The notes below the pieces were generated by a model. It was given only the letters and a program-made list of their open reading frames with translations, did no database searches and was not told where the DNA came from. Shown here one piece after another: positions 48,954 through 56,876 of a stretch of 64,000 nt of DNA. The position numbers were made by a program, and so were the translations under genes. Each line of letters opens with the position of its first letter. Positions within the stretch are counted from its first letter, which is position 1. This stretch comes from Epidermidibacterium keratini (GTDB lineage: Bacteria; Actinomycetota; Actinomycetes; Mycobacteriales; Antricoccaceae). The stretch lies in assembly GCF_009834025.1 (NCBI RefSeq), contig NZ_CP047156.1, positions 2,046,001 through 2,110,000 of the forward strand, in the 5' to 3' direction.

Positions 48954-49919
48954 ATGGCCCAACTCGCAACCCGGACGTTTGGAAGCTCTAGCCTCGCGGT
49001 AACCACGGTCGGATTGGGGTGCAACAACTTCGGCCGCGCTGGGACCGCGACGCAGAGCCTCGACGGGACCCGCGCCGTACTCGATCGAGCCATCGACGCT
49101 GGTGTCACCTTCCTGGATACGGCCGACATCTACGGCGCTCATCCTGGCGACTCCGAGCTGCTCATGGGCGAGGTGCTACATGGACGCCGCGACGAGGTGG
49201 TCATCGCCACGAAGTTCGGCCACCAGCAGGTCGACATCGAGGGCACCGAGTCGTGGGGGATGAAGGGTACGGCGTCGTACGTCCGCAACGCGCTTGATGC
49301 ATCACTGCGACGACTGCAGACCGACCACGTCGATCTATACCAGATGCACACTCCGGACCCGTATGTGCCGATCGGTGAGACCCTAGAAGCCCTCGACGAG
49401 CAGGTCAAGGCCGGAAAAGCCTTACATATCGGCCATTCCAACTTCTCACCCGAGCAGGTCGCCGAAGCCCAGCAGGTCGCAGAAGAGAACGGGTTCACCG
49501 CGTTCATCTCGGCGCAGAACAACTACTCGCTCGCCCATCGCGAGCCCGAGGACGGGCTCCTGGAGGCCTGCGAAGCGGCGGGCCTCGGGTTCTTGCCGTT
49601 TTACCCGCTGGCCAACGGACTGCTCACCGGCAAGTACACCCGCTCGGACCGGCCCTCGGGGACCCGGTTGAGCGAGCTCAAGCCAGAGCTGCTCGACCAT
49701 GTCGACTGGGACCAGCTCGAGGCGCTGCAGAAGATCTGCGACGACGCGGGCGTCTCGATGCTGCAGGGGGCAATCGGCTGGCTGCTGTCACGCCCGGTCG
49801 TCACCAGCGTGATCGCCGGCGCTACCAAGCCTGAGCAGGTCGTGCAGAACGCCAAAGCAGCCGACGTCGAGCTAGGCCCCGATGTCGTGAAGGCCATGGA
49901 CACGCTCTTTCCACGGTAG
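48954..49919 (+). CDS. Aldo/keto reductase
   Basis: 321 residues, GAGGA before the ATG. TIM-barrel motifs of the AKR family are complete: FLDTADIYG with catalytic Asp and Tyr, VVIATKFGHQ with catalytic Lys, YQMHTPDP with His, and the C-terminal SVIAGATKPEQVVQN coenzyme block. It reduces aldehydes or ketones with NADPH. It ends in a hairpin overlapping the stop, so it is a single-gene unit. Confidence 0.92.
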   Translation: MAQLATRTFGSSSLAVTTVGLGCNNFGRAGTATQSLDGTRAVLDRAIDAGVTFLDTADIYGAHPGDSELLMGEVLHGRRDEVVIATKFGHQQVDIEGTESWGMKGTASYVRNALDASLRRLQTDHVDLYQMHTPDPYVPIGETLEALDEQVKAGKALHIGHSNFSPEQVAEAQQVAEENGFTAFISAQNNYSLAHREPEDGLLEACEAAGLGFLPFYPLANGLLTGKYTRSDRPSGTRLSELKPELLDHVDWDQLEALQKICDDAGVSMLQGAIGWLLSRPVVTSVIAGATKPEQVVQNAKAADVELGPDVVKAMDTLFPR

Positions 49920-49938
49920 GCCCCGAGTTTCGGGGCCT
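49918..49938 (+). terminator. GC-rich hairpin terminator of the aldo/keto reductase gene
   Basis: AGGCCCCGA (49918-49926) pairs perfectly with TCGGGGCCT (49930-49938) across a 3-nt loop. The stem begins within the TAG stop codon. Confidence 0.75.
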
Positions 49939-49956
49939 CCGCGGGCGTTGGGGTTC

Positions 49957-50081
49957 CGGGGTCTCGACAACCGGCGCTCGCCTAGCGGCTCGCGCCGGCT
50001 CGACCGCGGGCCCTCGCGCTGACCTTCTCGGTGGTCGAGCAGTGAGGGAGCGCTAGCGACCGAGCGGTTGTCGAGACCCCG
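49957..50081. repeat. Large inverted repeat of the dispersed GTCTCGACAACCG family
   Basis: CGGGGTCTCGACAACCG (49957-49973) and its exact complement (50065-50081) flank 91 bp that also contain CTCGCCTAGCGGCTCGC (49977-49993, shared with 43330-43346) and CGGTGGTCGAGCAGTGAGGG, which resembles the 24-bp repeat at 5226. It lies between convergent genes. It carries no gene and looks like a small miniature element or folded terminator. Confidence 0.8.
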
Positions 50082-50106
50082 AGACTCGCGCCGAGATGGC
50101 CCTACT

Positions 50107-50793
50107 TCAGTGATCCGCGGGGTAGGGGCCGAGCGTGATCTCGTCACTCAAGGACGGTCCGCGGTCGGACAAGAACCCAGCAATATCGGCGATATCCGCC
50201 TCGATATTCACGAGTGCGCCGGTTCCTGTCGTGATGTCGAAGTCGCAGTTAGTGGCTCGTAGCCGTACTGTGCGATCTGCTGGGAGCCGCTCGAGGACAT
50301 AGTCGATCAGCACCCGGCAAAACGGCTCGTCCCACGAGCGCCAGGTGTACTGCGGCTGCCCGAGGTCCACCGCGTGCACGAGCGACTCCATCCAGCGGCC
50401 GTTGACGACGTCGGCGACGGTGCCACTGCGGTACTCCACCGGGGCGATCGCCAAGCTTTCGTCGATCCCTTGCGTCGCAGCGGAAAACCGCTCGTGCTGC
50501 GCTGCCAGCTCCGCGCGCAGCTGGGCTGGTGCGAGCACCGCCCGGCGCTGGATCTCGGCTTCGCGAAACTCCTGCCCGCCGGTATAGACCTCGATCGCCT
50601 CGCCACGTGCGGCGTACTCGATCTGGCGGGCCTGCGCCTCGCAGTTGCCGATGAGGTGAGCGACGACATGCCCGACCGTCCACGATGGCAGGGCCGACGG
50701 TGCGGCGTACTCGGCATCGGGGATCGACGAGACGACCGCGAGCGCTTCGTCTTGCGCGGCGGTGGTGTGCGCGACGCGTTCGGTGATGTCCAT
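50107..50793 (-). CDS. Maleylpyruvate isomerase-fold (mycothiol-dependent-like) protein
   Basis: 228 residues from the ATG at 50793, within the stop of the upstream gene (TGATG). The N-terminal DinB-like four-helix part has the typical PSWTVGHVVAHLIGN with its metal His, then RGEAIEVYTGG and VDLGQPQYTW with the third His. The C-terminal 70 residues form a small alpha/beta domain. The family uses mycothiol or acts as a metal-dependent transferase; the substrate is unknown. Confidence 0.84.
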   Translation of the reverse strand: MDITERVAHTTAAQDEALAVVSSIPDAEYAAPSALPSWTVGHVVAHLIGNCEAQARQIEYAARGEAIEVYTGGQEFREAEIQRRAVLAPAQLRAELAAQHERFSAATQGIDESLAIAPVEYRSGTVADVVNGRWMESLVHAVDLGQPQYTWRSWDEPFCRVLIDYVLERLPADRTVRLRATNCDFDITTGTGALVNIEADIADIAGFLSDRGPSLSDEITLGPYPADH

Positions 50794-51494
50794 CAGGACC
50801 CTTCCCACGAAAGACGCTCCCGCGCGGTGGGGATGACACTGGGATTCCACTGCTCAAAGGGTTCGGCGAGGCGGTAGCTCTGGTCAGGCTGCTTGACGAG
50901 TACGACGAAATGTCCGTTGGGTGGGTTGGAGATGGACTCGAAATACTCGACGCTCCAGTAGAACCACCGCATGCAAAACAGCCGCATCGTCAGGCCGTGG
51001 GTGACGAGTACGACGTTGCGGGCCATACGCGGGTCATAGAAGTTGCGGTGCAGCGACTCCAGGAAGGTCGAGACTCGGTCGTAGACGTCGGCACCGGACT
51101 CGCCGTCTGTGAAGCGATACCAGAAATGCCCGTAGTCGTTGCGAAGTTTCTTCTCGCGGGCGACCTTCACCGGGTCCTGGAAATTGGCCCAGTCCTGCTC
51201 ACGCAACCGGGGCTCAAGACGCACATCCTCCATCGGTACGCCGAGATCGAGCAGCTCGGCGGTCTGTCTGGTGCGCACATACGGCGAGGCCCAGATGCGG
51301 ACAGACTCATCGCCGAGCAGCTCGCGCAGCTTGCGTCCAGTCTCGATGACCTGCTCCCGGCCGCGTGCGGTCATCTTCAGCCGGTGGTCCGGGACGGTCT
51401 CGTAGATGCCGTCGTCGATGTTGCCTTCGGATTCGCCATGGCGCACCAGAATGATGCGGTCTGGCCGGTACGCCGCCTCCGTGGTCATCGACAT
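50793..51494 (-). CDS. Histidine phosphatase family protein
   Basis: 233 residues from the ATG at 51494. The catalytic motif ILVRHGESEGNID, then ASPYVRTRQTAELL with the second Arg and VLVTHGLTMRLF with the second His, match the phosphoglycerate-mutase-like clan. The long insert (REQDWANFQDPVKVAREKKL) resembles fungal and actinobacterial broad-specificity phosphatases. TAGGCT (51507-51502 on the minus strand) is 7 nt before the ATG, fitting a leaderless mRNA. It is translationally coupled to the isomerase-fold gene. Confidence 0.9.
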   Translation of the reverse strand: MSMTTEAAYRPDRIILVRHGESEGNIDDGIYETVPDHRLKMTARGREQVIETGRKLRELLGDESVRIWASPYVRTRQTAELLDLGVPMEDVRLEPRLREQDWANFQDPVKVAREKKLRNDYGHFWYRFTDGESGADVYDRVSTFLESLHRNFYDPRMARNVVLVTHGLTMRLFCMRWFYWSVEYFESISNPPNGHFVVLVKQPDQSYRLAEPFEQWNPSVIPTARERLSWEGS

Positions 51495-51556
51495 GCGTGC
51501 GAGCCTATCGAGCGCGGCCCCTCGCATTCGCACACGATCCGGGCCAAGGTAGAGGA

Positions 51557-52810
51557 ATGTCCTCGCCTGCATCGCTCTCGCCGACACTTGCCATCAACGA
51601 GGAGATCGCGCGCCGACGTGCGTCCGGGTTGCCGGTGATCGCCTTGGGTTTCGGTGAAGCGAGCGTGCCGGTGTTACCCGAGCTCGTCGACCGACTGCGT
51701 GAGCACGCGTGGCGGGCGGCGTACGGCCCGGTCGCAGGCGTCGACGAGCTGCGCGAGTCCATCGCCGGCTACCTCAAACGACGCGATATCGCTGCCGATC
51801 CGCAGACCGTTGTCGCCGCGCCGGGCAGCAAGCCGATCCTGTTTGCCATCATCCGGGCGCTGGCCGGGCCCATCGGGCTCCCACGGCCGAGCTGGGTCAG
51901 CTACGCGGCGCATGTCGAGCTGGCCGGCTTCGATGCCCCTCGGGTGCCGGCCCTCGCCGGTGAGGGCGGGCTGCCCGATCCGGATGAGCTAGACACGCTG
52001 GCCGCAGCGCGTCGCGCCGAAGGACGGCCGCTGGTCGGCGTACTCATCACGCTGGTCGACAACCCGACCGGCACCTGCGCCTCCCCGGAGGCAGTACGCC
52101 GGCTGTGCGACGTCGCCGAACGCCACGGTCTGGCCATCGTCAGTGACGAGATCTACCGCGATGTCGTGCATCCGGGGCAGCCACCGGTAGTGAGCCCGGC
52201 GGCGATCGCGCCCGACATCTCCTACGTGACAGGCGGTCTGAGCAAAAGTCTGGCCGTCGGCGGCTGGCGGCTGGGTTTCGCGCGGTTCCCGTCGACCGCC
52301 GACGGGCAGCGCGTCCAGCGCGAGGCGACCCGAGCGGCCAGCGAGATCTGGTCCGCGGCCGCGATGCCCGTGCAGTACGCCGCCGCGTGGGCGCTCGAGG
52401 ACCCGCCGCAGGTGCAGGCGCGCATCGCTGATGCCAACCGGTTGCACGGCGTCGTCGCCAACGAGGTCACGCGACGGTTCGTCGACGCCGGCGCCGAGGT
52501 CACTGCGCCGACGGGAGCCTTCTATCTCTATCCACGCTTTGAATCCGGCACCGGCGGTGCGCAGACAAGTGAGCAGCTGGCCGGCGTACTGCTCGACGAG
52601 CACGGCGTCGCCACCTTGCCGGGTACGGCGTTCGGCGACCTGCCCGAGCGGCTGACCCTGCGGATCGCCACCCCGATGCTCTACGGGCAGGACCTCGACC
52701 AGCGCCAGGCCGCGCTCGATGCCGATGACCCGCTGAGCCTGCCGTGGATAGCTGCGGACCTGGACGCGATCTCGATCGCTCTCGCGGCGGTCACCGCCGG
52801 GAATCGGTGA
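51557..52810 (+). CDS. Class I/II aminotransferase (PLP)
   Basis: 417 residues from the ATG at 51557 (AAGG 8 nt upstream). LGFGEASVPV, YGPVAGVDELRESIAGYL, LVDNPTGTCASPEAV with the conserved Asn-Pro-Thr-Gly and SGGL-like VTGGLSKSLAVGGWRLGF with the PLP lysine fit aspartate/aromatic aminotransferases. Donor and acceptor cannot be assigned. It lies 1 nt before the nei gene in one transcript and is divergent from the phosphatase. Confidence 0.9.
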   Translation: MSSPASLSPTLAINEEIARRRASGLPVIALGFGEASVPVLPELVDRLREHAWRAAYGPVAGVDELRESIAGYLKRRDIAADPQTVVAAPGSKPILFAIIRALAGPIGLPRPSWVSYAAHVELAGFDAPRVPALAGEGGLPDPDELDTLAAARRAEGRPLVGVLITLVDNPTGTCASPEAVRRLCDVAERHGLAIVSDEIYRDVVHPGQPPVVSPAAIAPDISYVTGGLSKSLAVGGWRLGFARFPSTADGQRVQREATRAASEIWSAAAMPVQYAAAWALEDPPQVQARIADANRLHGVVANEVTRRFVDAGAEVTAPTGAFYLYPRFESGTGGAQTSEQLAGVLLDEHGVATLPGTAFGDLPERLTLRIATPMLYGQDLDQRQAALDADDPLSLPWIAADLDAISIALAAVTAGNR

Positions 52811-52811
52811 C

Positions 52812-53672
52812 ATGCCCGAGGGCGACACCGTCTTTCGCGCTGCCGCGCGGCTGCACCGCGCGCTCGCCGGAGTGCCGCTGACCCGCGCCGAGATCCGGTG
52901 GGGTGAGCGTTCGCTGCCGGACGTCATTGGCCGTCAGACGCTCGAAGTGGTGGCTCGCGGCAAGCACATCCTGCATCGCATCGAGGGTGGCATCACGGTG
53001 CATAGCCACCTGCGGATGGAGGGCACCTGGCGCGTGGTTGCAGACGACCGCCTACGGCCGGGGGAGCTGCGAGGGCACGCGGTCCGCGCGATCTTCGGCG
53101 CCGCAGGGTATATCGCCATCGGGCGCAAGCTTGGCATGCTCGATGTGGTGCGCACCGCGCGCGAGCAGGCGCTCGTCGGTCATCTCGGTCCCGACATTCT
53201 CGGCGACGACTGGGATCCGGAGATTGCGACCGCAACGATCGCCGCTGACCCCCGACCGATCGGCGAGGTACTCCTTGATCAACGGGTGCTCGCCGGCATC
53301 GGCACGATGTACGACGCCGAGACCTTGTTCCTTGAGCGGATCCCTCCGTGGTCAGCGGCCGACGGCCTCGGCGAACAGACGATCCGGCGCGTCGTCGACC
53401 GAGCGCACCGGCTGTTGATGATCGGCAAGGAACATGACATCCCGACCACCACCGGCAGCCGGAGGCGTGGCGAGGAGGTCTACGTGCACGCCCGTTCAGG
53501 CCTGGAATGCCGGCGGTGCGGTACGCCGGTGCGGGTCGCGATGATCGGGCGCGCCCCGCAGGACCGCACCATGTTCTACTGCCCGAGCTGCCAGGGCGGG
53601 CTCGCGCCGCACGACAACGGGGAGCAGCAGACGCCGCTCGGCCATCGCCGCACCCGCAAGCCCTACCGATAG
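52812..53672 (+). CDS. nei: Fpg/Nei-family DNA glycosylase (Nei2-like endonuclease VIII)
   Basis: 286 residues. The mature N-terminus is P-E-G-D (Pro2 as Schiff-base nucleophile, Glu3), then GKHILHRIEGGITVHSHLRM with the catalytic Lys. The zinc finger uses Cys233, Cys236, Cys257 and Cys260, followed by CQGG. DTVFRAA at the start is typical of Nei rather than Fpg. It excises oxidised pyrimidines and cuts the strand. Confidence 0.92.
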   Translation: MPEGDTVFRAAARLHRALAGVPLTRAEIRWGERSLPDVIGRQTLEVVARGKHILHRIEGGITVHSHLRMEGTWRVVADDRLRPGELRGHAVRAIFGAAGYIAIGRKLGMLDVVRTAREQALVGHLGPDILGDDWDPEIATATIAADPRPIGEVLLDQRVLAGIGTMYDAETLFLERIPPWSAADGLGEQTIRRVVDRAHRLLMIGKEHDIPTTTGSRRRGEEVYVHARSGLECRRCGTPVRVAMIGRAPQDRTMFYCPSCQGGLAPHDNGEQQTPLGHRRTRKPYR

Positions 53673-53712
53673 TCGCCGGGCTGCTCGGAGTGGCCCGCGC
53701 CACAGTGCCTTG

Positions 53713-53732
53713 ACCTCAAGTGCAGTTGAGGT
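53713..53732. promoter_or_regulatory. MerR/SoxR-like palindromic operator
   Basis: ACCTCAA-gtgcag-TTGAGGT is a 20-bp perfect palindrome (7-bp arms) that overlaps a TTGACC -35 box at 53710-53715. CCTCAA-N6-TTGAGG resembles the sites of SoxR-type MerR activators, which lie in stretched 19-20-bp spacers. No MerR gene is present in the window. The downstream leader (53750-53817) can fold through AGTCCACCC/GGGTGGACT. Confidence 0.45.
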
Positions 53733-53869
53733 TGTCTGCTAGGACGTGCAGTCCACCCCGGATGTGCATCGCGGTGAACCAAGGGCCTATGCCGCGCGGT
53801 GCGTCCGCGGGTGGACTTGTGCGTGCCAAGGGCCTGCGAGCGCACCGCCACGGGCATAGGCTGGAACGC

Positions 53870-54298
53870 ATGATTCAGCGCGGTTTCGTCGACTACACCT
53901 TGCGGCGTCGCGCGCTCCTTCGCGAGTTCGCCGAGGGGCGCGTGAGCCGTGATGAGGTATGCGATGCGCAGTCCTACCTCAAGCAGGCCGCCCGCTTCCA
54001 CGGCGAGCCGGCTGGTCAGTCGTGCCCGGTATGCGGCGACGCCGGGCTGGCGCTCGTGCACTACGTGTACGGCGACCGGTGGAAAGTCGGTTCTGGACAG
54101 GCGAAGGCGGCCCGCGAGATCGCGCAGATGTCCGAGACGATGAGTGACTTCAATGTGTACGTCGTCGAGGTGTGCCAGCAGTGCGGTTGGAACCACCTAC
54201 GCGAGTCGTTCAGCACCGGCATCGAGCAGGCCCCGCGGCGCAGCCGCCGGCGTACCCCGGCAAAACCTAACGTCGCGGTCGACCTCAACGACCTTTAG
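53870..54298 (+). CDS. DUF5318 protein with zinc-ribbon-like cysteines
   Basis: 142 residues from the ATG at 53870. CPVCGDAG and EVCQQCGWNH supply two CxxC pairs, so a zinc ribbon is likely; the C-terminus is basic (RRSRRRTPAKP). The family is found beside ponA in mycobacteria (Rv0049-Rv0050 order), as here. TAGGCT at 53857-53862 is 7 nt before the ATG, fitting a leaderless mRNA. Function unknown; a link to wall synthesis is only from context. Confidence 0.82.
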   Translation: MIQRGFVDYTLRRRALLREFAEGRVSRDEVCDAQSYLKQAARFHGEPAGQSCPVCGDAGLALVHYVYGDRWKVGSGQAKAAREIAQMSETMSDFNVYVVEVCQQCGWNHLRESFSTGIEQAPRRSRRRTPAKPNVAVDLNDL

Positions 54299-54528
54299 GG
54301 CAGTCTCGTGCCGACGCACGCGGACGCGCCGTGCACAGTGCAAATGCGGTGTGGCTCACGGTGGGATGGCGCTCGCTTCATGCGCGTAAAGCGCTTCATC
54401 CGGCACACTAGTACGGATGGTCTGCGACCGTAGGTGCGCTCTGAGCGTTGCCGCGCCGCCGAGAGGCAAGCCCACCGACGGACGTCCGGCCATCATGCTC
54501 ACCATTCTTCCCACCACTGGAGCTGCTC

Positions 54529-56826
54529 GTGCGAGACGGATCGAACTCTGATCCCGGCGACGACAAATCAGCCCTGCCCCGCGCCGCGGCGGCACATCCG
54601 GCGTTGGTCCCGATCCGGTCGCGTCGTGGGCGCAGCGGCTCGGGCGCCGGCAAGTCTCGCGCCTCGCGTGGCCGTGGCCGGAAGATCTTCACGTGGGTTG
54701 CTGTCGCCGCGGTCGTGTCGGTCTTCTTGGGCTCGGGCGTCCTCGGTTACGCGTTCCAGACCACAAACGTTCCGCGCCCCGAAGACGTCAAGATCAGCCA
54801 GTACTCCACGATCTACTACGCATCGGGCGAAGAGATGGCTCGCGTCGGCGTCGAGAACCGCACGCTCGTGAGCCTGGATCGCGTGCCGAAGCAAGTGCAG
54901 CAGGCCGTGCTCGCGGCCGAGAACCGCTCGTTCTACAGCGACCCCGGGTTCTCCCCGAGCGGCATCGCCCGCGCCGCGTGGACAAACTTCACCGAGGGTA
55001 CGACGCAGGGCGGCTCGACGATCACCCAGCAGTACGTCAAGAAGGCTTATCTGACCGACGATCAGACCATCTCGCGCAAGTTCAAAGAGCTCATCATCGC
55101 CCTGAAGCTTGAGCGCGACTACTCCAAGGACGAGATCCTCGAGTTCTACCTCAACACGATCTACTTCGGCCGCGGCGCTTACGGCATCGAGGCCGCCTCG
55201 GAGGTCTACTTCGGCAAGCCGGTCGAGCAGCTCACCGTCGAGGAGGGCGCCGTACTCGCCTCCAGCATCCGCAGCCCAGCCGGCTACGACCCGCAGAACC
55301 ACCCGGAGAAGGCGGCCGACCGCTGGACGTACGTGCTCGACGGAATGCTGGAAAGCGACTGGATCACCCAAGAGCAGCGCGATGCGGCGCAGTACCCGCA
55401 GGTGCTGCCGATCGGTCCGGGCACGCTCAACAAGGCGACCGGCTCCGACGGCATTATCGTCACCCGCGTCAAGGATGAGCTCGCCGCGCTGGGCTATGAC
55501 GAGGACCGGATCAACCGCGAGGGGCTGCAGGTCACCACCACGATCCCGAAGTCCTCGCAGGACGCGGCGGTCGCGGCAGTGCAGCAGCAGCTCGAGGGGG
55601 AGCCGGCAAACCTGATCCCCGGCCTGGTCTCGGTCGAGCCGACCACCGGCGCCATTCGCGCCTACTACGGCAACTCCGAGGGCACCGGATTTGACTACGC
55701 CGGACGTGGCTATCGCCAGCCCGGCTCGTCGTTCAAGCCGTTCGTGCTCGCCGCCGCCCTGGAAAACGGGTACGCCGACAACAGCGTGATGGACGGCTCG
55801 TCGCCGCAGACCTTCCCCGACCGCAAGCAGCCGGTGCGCAACTCCGGCGGGGCATCGTGCGGTTCGTGCACGCTGAAGGAAGCGATCACCAAGTCGCTCA
55901 ACACGACCTTCTACGGACTGTCGTACGCGATCGGCGGCGACAAGGTCGCCGAGATGGCCCACCGGGTCGGCATCGGCGAGAAGCGCCTCGATACCGGAGC
56001 TCCCACCCTGCAGGAAGACAACGGCGCGGTCGCGTCGGCGATCGGGATCGGGCTGTACGAAGTCACCGTGAGGGACATGGCCTCGGCGTTCGCGACGTAC
56101 GCCGCCGGCGGAGTCAAGCGCACGCCGTACATGGTGCAGAAGGTGACCGACTCGGCCGGAAACGTGCTCTACGAGCACCAGGACGACGGCGAGCAGGTGG
56201 TCTCGTCAGAGGTCGCCAACGATGTCTCCTACGCACTGGAGGGCGTCGCGTCGTACTCCAACGACCCGCTGGCTGACGGCCGTCCGAGCGCGGCGAAGAC
56301 CGGCACCGTGCAGCTAGGCGATGAGAACAACAAGGACGCCTGGATGGTCGGCTACACGCCGCAGCTGTCGACGGCCGTCTGGATCGGCTCGCAGGGCTCG
56401 GACCCGATCGTCACCTCGACCGGCAAGATCATCTACGGCGCAGGCATTCCCGGCAAGATCTGGCAGCAGTACATGAATACCGTCCTCGACGGTGCGGAAA
56501 TCATGGACATGCCGGACAAGGCGCTGATCAAGGCGTCCAAGAAGGGCACGAGCGGCGGCGGTTCGGGCAACTCGAGCAAGAAGTCATCGAGCGCTCCTGC
56601 GCCGACCACTGAAGCGCCCGCGCCGACCACCGAGGCGCCGACCTCGCAGGCGCCGGAGCCAACTGTCGAGGCGCCGCAGACCACGGAGGCGCCCGCGCCC
56701 ACCACGCAGGCCCCGCCGCCCACCACCGCGCCTCCCGCGCCGACCACCCAGGCTCCGCCGCCGACGCAGCAACCCAACGCGCCTTCACCCGGCGGCACCG
56801 ACCGCACCGGAGCCCCGCCCACGTAG
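54529..56826 (+). CDS. ponA: Bifunctional class A penicillin-binding protein (transglycosylase/transpeptidase)
   Basis: 765 residues from a GTG at 54529 with GGAG at 54518-54521; a TTG at 54448 is in frame but has no ribosome-binding site. A basic cytoplasmic tail is followed by one membrane helix (FTWVAVAAVVSVFLGSGVLG). The GT51 domain has VLAAENRSFYSD and TQGGSTITQQYVKKAY. The transpeptidase has the active-site SSFK (Ser400, Lys403), SLN and KTGT. The C-terminus is a long Pro/Thr/Ala-rich tail of about 110 residues. It polymerises and cross-links peptidoglycan outside the membrane. Confidence 0.95.
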   Translation: MRDGSNSDPGDDKSALPRAAAAHPALVPIRSRRGRSGSGAGKSRASRGRGRKIFTWVAVAAVVSVFLGSGVLGYAFQTTNVPRPEDVKISQYSTIYYASGEEMARVGVENRTLVSLDRVPKQVQQAVLAAENRSFYSDPGFSPSGIARAAWTNFTEGTTQGGSTITQQYVKKAYLTDDQTISRKFKELIIALKLERDYSKDEILEFYLNTIYFGRGAYGIEAASEVYFGKPVEQLTVEEGAVLASSIRSPAGYDPQNHPEKAADRWTYVLDGMLESDWITQEQRDAAQYPQVLPIGPGTLNKATGSDGIIVTRVKDELAALGYDEDRINREGLQVTTTIPKSSQDAAVAAVQQQLEGEPANLIPGLVSVEPTTGAIRAYYGNSEGTGFDYAGRGYRQPGSSFKPFVLAAALENGYADNSVMDGSSPQTFPDRKQPVRNSGGASCGSCTLKEAITKSLNTTFYGLSYAIGGDKVAEMAHRVGIGEKRLDTGAPTLQEDNGAVASAIGIGLYEVTVRDMASAFATYAAGGVKRTPYMVQKVTDSAGNVLYEHQDDGEQVVSSEVANDVSYALEGVASYSNDPLADGRPSAAKTGTVQLGDENNKDAWMVGYTPQLSTAVWIGSQGSDPIVTSTGKIIYGAGIPGKIWQQYMNTVLDGAEIMDMPDKALIKASKKGTSGGGSGNSSKKSSSAPAPTTEAPAPTTEAPTSQAPEPTVEAPQTTEAPAPTTQAPPPTTAPPAPTTQAPPPTQQPNAPSPGGTDRTGAPPT

Positions 56827-56876
56827 TCGGTAGCCTGGCCTGAGGTGTTCGGGACTCGATCGACGGGGGAGCGCGC

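Noticed and set aside
54448-54528. TTG start at 54448 extending the penicillin-binding protein by 27 residues
   Set aside because: No ribosome-binding site there; GTG 54529 has GGAG at the right distance and the extension has no conserved features.
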